Shown here in pieces: positions 62,109-64,000 of a stretch of 64,000 bases of DNA. The DNA is from Cycloclasticus sp. 46_120_T64. GTDB taxonomy: Bacteria > Pseudomonadota > Gammaproteobacteria > Methylococcales > Cycloclasticaceae. Positions within the stretch are counted from its first letter, which is position 1; each line of letters starts with the position of its first letter. Made by a program: the position numbers and the translations under genes. A model generated the notes under the pieces. The model made no database searches, was not told where the DNA came from, and worked only from the letters and a program-made list of their open reading frames with translations. The stretch lies in the NCBI GenBank assembly GCA_002162695.1, contig MAAM01000006.1, forward strand, positions 182,065 to 246,064, given 5' to 3'.

Positions 62109-63785
62109 CTAGCCCATTCTGGCCAGCATATCTTCGCGCATTTTGAACTTTTGAATTTTGCCGGTCACCGTCATTGGGTAGTCATCAACAAAGTCGATAT
62201 AACGTGGGATTTTAAAGTGAGTAATTTGCCCCTTACAAAAGCCCTTCACCCCCTCAACATCCATATCCTCCCCTTGCAATAGTTTTATCCAAGCACACAC
62301 CTCTTCCCCCATTTTATGGTCTGGAACCCCAAAAACTTGCACCTCCTGTATTTTAGGGTGGGTGTAAAGAAACTCCTCAATTTCCCGAGGGAAAATATTC
62401 TCACCACCGCGAATGATCATATCCTTAATCCGCCCAACAATTCTGACATAACCATCACTGTCCATTTCCCCCAAGTCCCCTGAATGCAACCAACCCCCAG
62501 CATCGATAGTTTCCTGCGTTTTTTCTTTATCCCCCCAATAACCCTGCATCACCGAGTAACCGCGCGTACAGACTTCACCTTTATCCCCTACGGCGACCAC
62601 CCGCCCCTCCTCATCTATAATTTTTATCTCTACCCGTGGAAAAGCACGCCCCACCGTTTCTAACCGCCTTTCGACGAGATCATCGGGGCGAGTAATATGA
62701 TTCAAGGAACTTACTTCAGTTTGCCCATAACCAATTAAAATATGTTCCATATGCATATCACGCATAACCCGTTTCATCACCTCTTCGGGACAGGGCGAAC
62801 CCGCCATAATACCGGTTCGTAAATGGCTCAAATCAAACGTTGAAAAATCTGGGTGATCCAGCTCGCTGATGAACATCGTTGGCACCCCGTGTAGGCCGGT
62901 ACACTTCTCGGCCTCGACAGCCTCCAAGGTCAACTGGGTATCAAATATTGCACTGGGTAGCACGGCTGTCGCTCCGCTAGCGACGCAGGCGAGACTGGCC
63001 ATCACCATGCCAAAACTGTGATAAAGCGGAACCGGTATACAAAGCCTGTCTTGATCGGTAAACCGCATCGCCTCAGAAATATAAAAAGCGATATTTAAAA
63101 TCCCACCATGCGTCAACGTCGCCCCCTTAGGACGCCCCGTTGTCCCACTGGTAAATTGAATATTAATCGCATCGTCAGGACTTAGCTCCTCTTTTAACGC
63201 GAGCAAACGCTCCTCCTCCTGCGCCCCTCCCATCTCACACACCTCTGCAAAATTCAACATGCCAGCGGTCTTCTCTTCACCCATGCGAATAATCATCTCA
63301 AGTTGGGGCAATGCCTCAAGTTGCTGCTGATAGGGGTCACCATGGCTCAATTCAGGCGCTAGCGTTTGCAGCATTGTCAGGTACTCACTATCCTTAAACA
63401 CTTCATCGGTGATAATGACTCGGCAGCCTACCTTGTTCAACACGTATTCCAATTCATACGTACGGTACGCAGGATTAATGCAAACCATAATCGCACCAAT
63501 TTTGGCCGTGGCGTATTGCGTTAGGCTCCACTCGGTACTATTAGTGCCCCATATACCCACCCGATCCCCCGGTTCGACCCCAAGCTTTAATAAACCGCTC
63601 GCTAGTTTATCAACCTTTTCTTTATACTCTCGATAGCTCCAGCGTATGTCTTGATGACACACCACCAATGCATCGTTATCAGGGTGTTTTTCTGCAATGT
63701 CATCAAAATAATTCCCTATCGTGCTATAAATTAATTGCCCGTCTGCATCACCGCAAATATAACTTTTTGTTAACTTCCCCATCAT
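62109..63785 (-). CDS. AMP-binding acyl-CoA synthetase
   Basis: 558 residues of the ANL superfamily: P-loop QFTSGTTGRPKGATLTHGG, GYGQTEVSS, the hinge-region WLHSGDLGEMDSDGYVRIVGR and the late catalytic Lys in DYPMTVTGKIQKFKMRE. It activates a carboxylic acid as acyl-AMP and then acyl-CoA. The GKLTKSYICGDADGQL start and overall pattern resemble medium-chain or branched-chain acyl-CoA synthetases. Another gene ends about 110 bp upstream on the same strand, so an operon is possible. Confidence 0.9.
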   Translation of the reverse strand: MMGKLTKSYICGDADGQLIYSTIGNYFDDIAEKHPDNDALVVCHQDIRWSYREYKEKVDKLASGLLKLGVEPGDRVGIWGTNSTEWSLTQYATAKIGAIMVCINPAYRTYELEYVLNKVGCRVIITDEVFKDSEYLTMLQTLAPELSHGDPYQQQLEALPQLEMIIRMGEEKTAGMLNFAEVCEMGGAQEEERLLALKEELSPDDAINIQFTSGTTGRPKGATLTHGGILNIAFYISEAMRFTDQDRLCIPVPLYHSFGMVMASLACVASGATAVLPSAIFDTQLTLEAVEAEKCTGLHGVPTMFISELDHPDFSTFDLSHLRTGIMAGSPCPEEVMKRVMRDMHMEHILIGYGQTEVSSLNHITRPDDLVERRLETVGRAFPRVEIKIIDEEGRVVAVGDKGEVCTRGYSVMQGYWGDKEKTQETIDAGGWLHSGDLGEMDSDGYVRIVGRIKDMIIRGGENIFPREIEEFLYTHPKIQEVQVFGVPDHKMGEEVCAWIKLLQGEDMDVEGVKGFCKGQITHFKIPRYIDFVDDYPMTVTGKIQKFKMREDMLARMG

Positions 63786-63894
63786 ATTAATTCCCCGCTA
63801 TTGTAGAGATTCAATCGCCGCCCGAGAAAATAGAGCCGGCGCATTATTGAGATGTATCAACTGATATCTTTATGCCTGCATATCAAAACTAAAT

Positions 63895-64000
63895 TCATCC
63901 GCACCCCGCCTGCGCATACCGCCTAGACATCAGCTTCACCGTGGCCTCTTCATAACCGTATTCACCCGCAAGAATGCCTTCAAACAAAGCAAGCGTTGCT
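63895..64000 (-). CDS. C-terminal end of an unidentified protein (partial)
   Basis: The last 34 codons of a minus-strand frame entering from the right edge, ending in TGA at 63895-63897. The visible sequence includes FEGILAGEYGYEEATVKLM. The frame is open to the edge and codon use looks like the neighbours. Too short to assign; a role linked to the acyl-CoA synthetase downstream is possible. Confidence 0.5.
   Translation of the reverse strand, partial: ATLALFEGILAGEYGYEEATVKLMSRRYAQAGCG

Overview
The window looks like chromosome of a marine-type gammaproteobacterium. The housekeeping order kdsB-trm112-lpxK-exbD-exbB-comEC-DUF2062-lolD-lolC, followed by mfd-csiV-DUF3581-MTIP-hpt-nagZ, resembles Pseudomonas and Cellvibrionales-like relatives. 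I cannot fix the genus by eye. No rRNA, tRNA, CRISPR array or prophage was recognised.

Layout. (1) 1-11.8 kb: a DUF2442/DUF4160 pair and a REP-associated transposase (RAYT), then a minus-strand surface-polysaccharide operon reading ugd, wzy-like, wzx, FrhB-like Fe-S protein, pyruvyltransferase-like, GT2, acetyltransferase, GT4, pssD, pssE. It is AT-rich next to the rest. RAYT-type palindromic repeats bracket it in opposite orientations. (2) 11.8-17.2 kb: an accessory patch with a HI0073/HI0074-type nucleotidyltransferase pair, VapBC, an MntA-like antitoxin without its toxin, a hepT pseudogene interrupted by a 139-bp MITE-like element, a DUF6933 protein and several short repeat families. (3) 17.4-21.4 kb: a plus-strand iron uptake unit (secreted helical protein, FTR1 permease, NapH-like polyferredoxin, P19/Tpd protein) with two candidate Fur boxes. 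(4) 21.6-24.4 kb: SDR, two MaoC-fold proteins and an AraC regulator. (5) 24.5-33.3 kb: envelope genes (kdsB, lpxK, ExbB/ExbD, lolC/lolD) with comEC and a decayed hemN. (6) 33.6-44.0 kb: mfd, csiV, purine salvage, nagZ, a FliL-like protein, an L,D-transpeptidase, rlmD and cysM. (7) 44.2-54.5 kb: two tandem TonB receptors, a solute-binding-like protein overlapping a hybrid histidine kinase, a small four-helix membrane protein and a PQQ-dependent quinohemoprotein dehydrogenase. (8) 54.6-62 kb: a nucleotide-sugar operon rfbA-rfbC-rfbD-rfbB-manC-algC/manB and divergent galE. (9) 62.1-64 kb: an acyl-CoA synthetase and the end of one more gene.

How they fit. The nucleotide-sugar operon supplies dTDP-rhamnose and GDP-mannose, ugd supplies a UDP-uronate, and the left-hand operon would assemble, decorate, flip and polymerise a glycan. 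Initiating transferase and export genes are not visible, so the cluster probably continues outside or elsewhere. The FTR1 unit is a self-contained ferrous-iron importer. The two-receptor/binding-protein/kinase block looks like an uptake-plus-sensing locus of unknown ligand. The neighbouring dehydrogenase carries an Asp-Tyr-Asp signature that in this superfamily suggests lanthanide use.

Most unusual points: the MITE-split hepT with a readable target duplication; the inverted repeat pairs around the glycan operon; the same periplasmic domain present both alone and fused in adjacent genes of the FTR1 unit; the orphan receptor/binding-protein/kinase locus; and the lipoprotein PQQ dehydrogenase with the Asp+2 signature.
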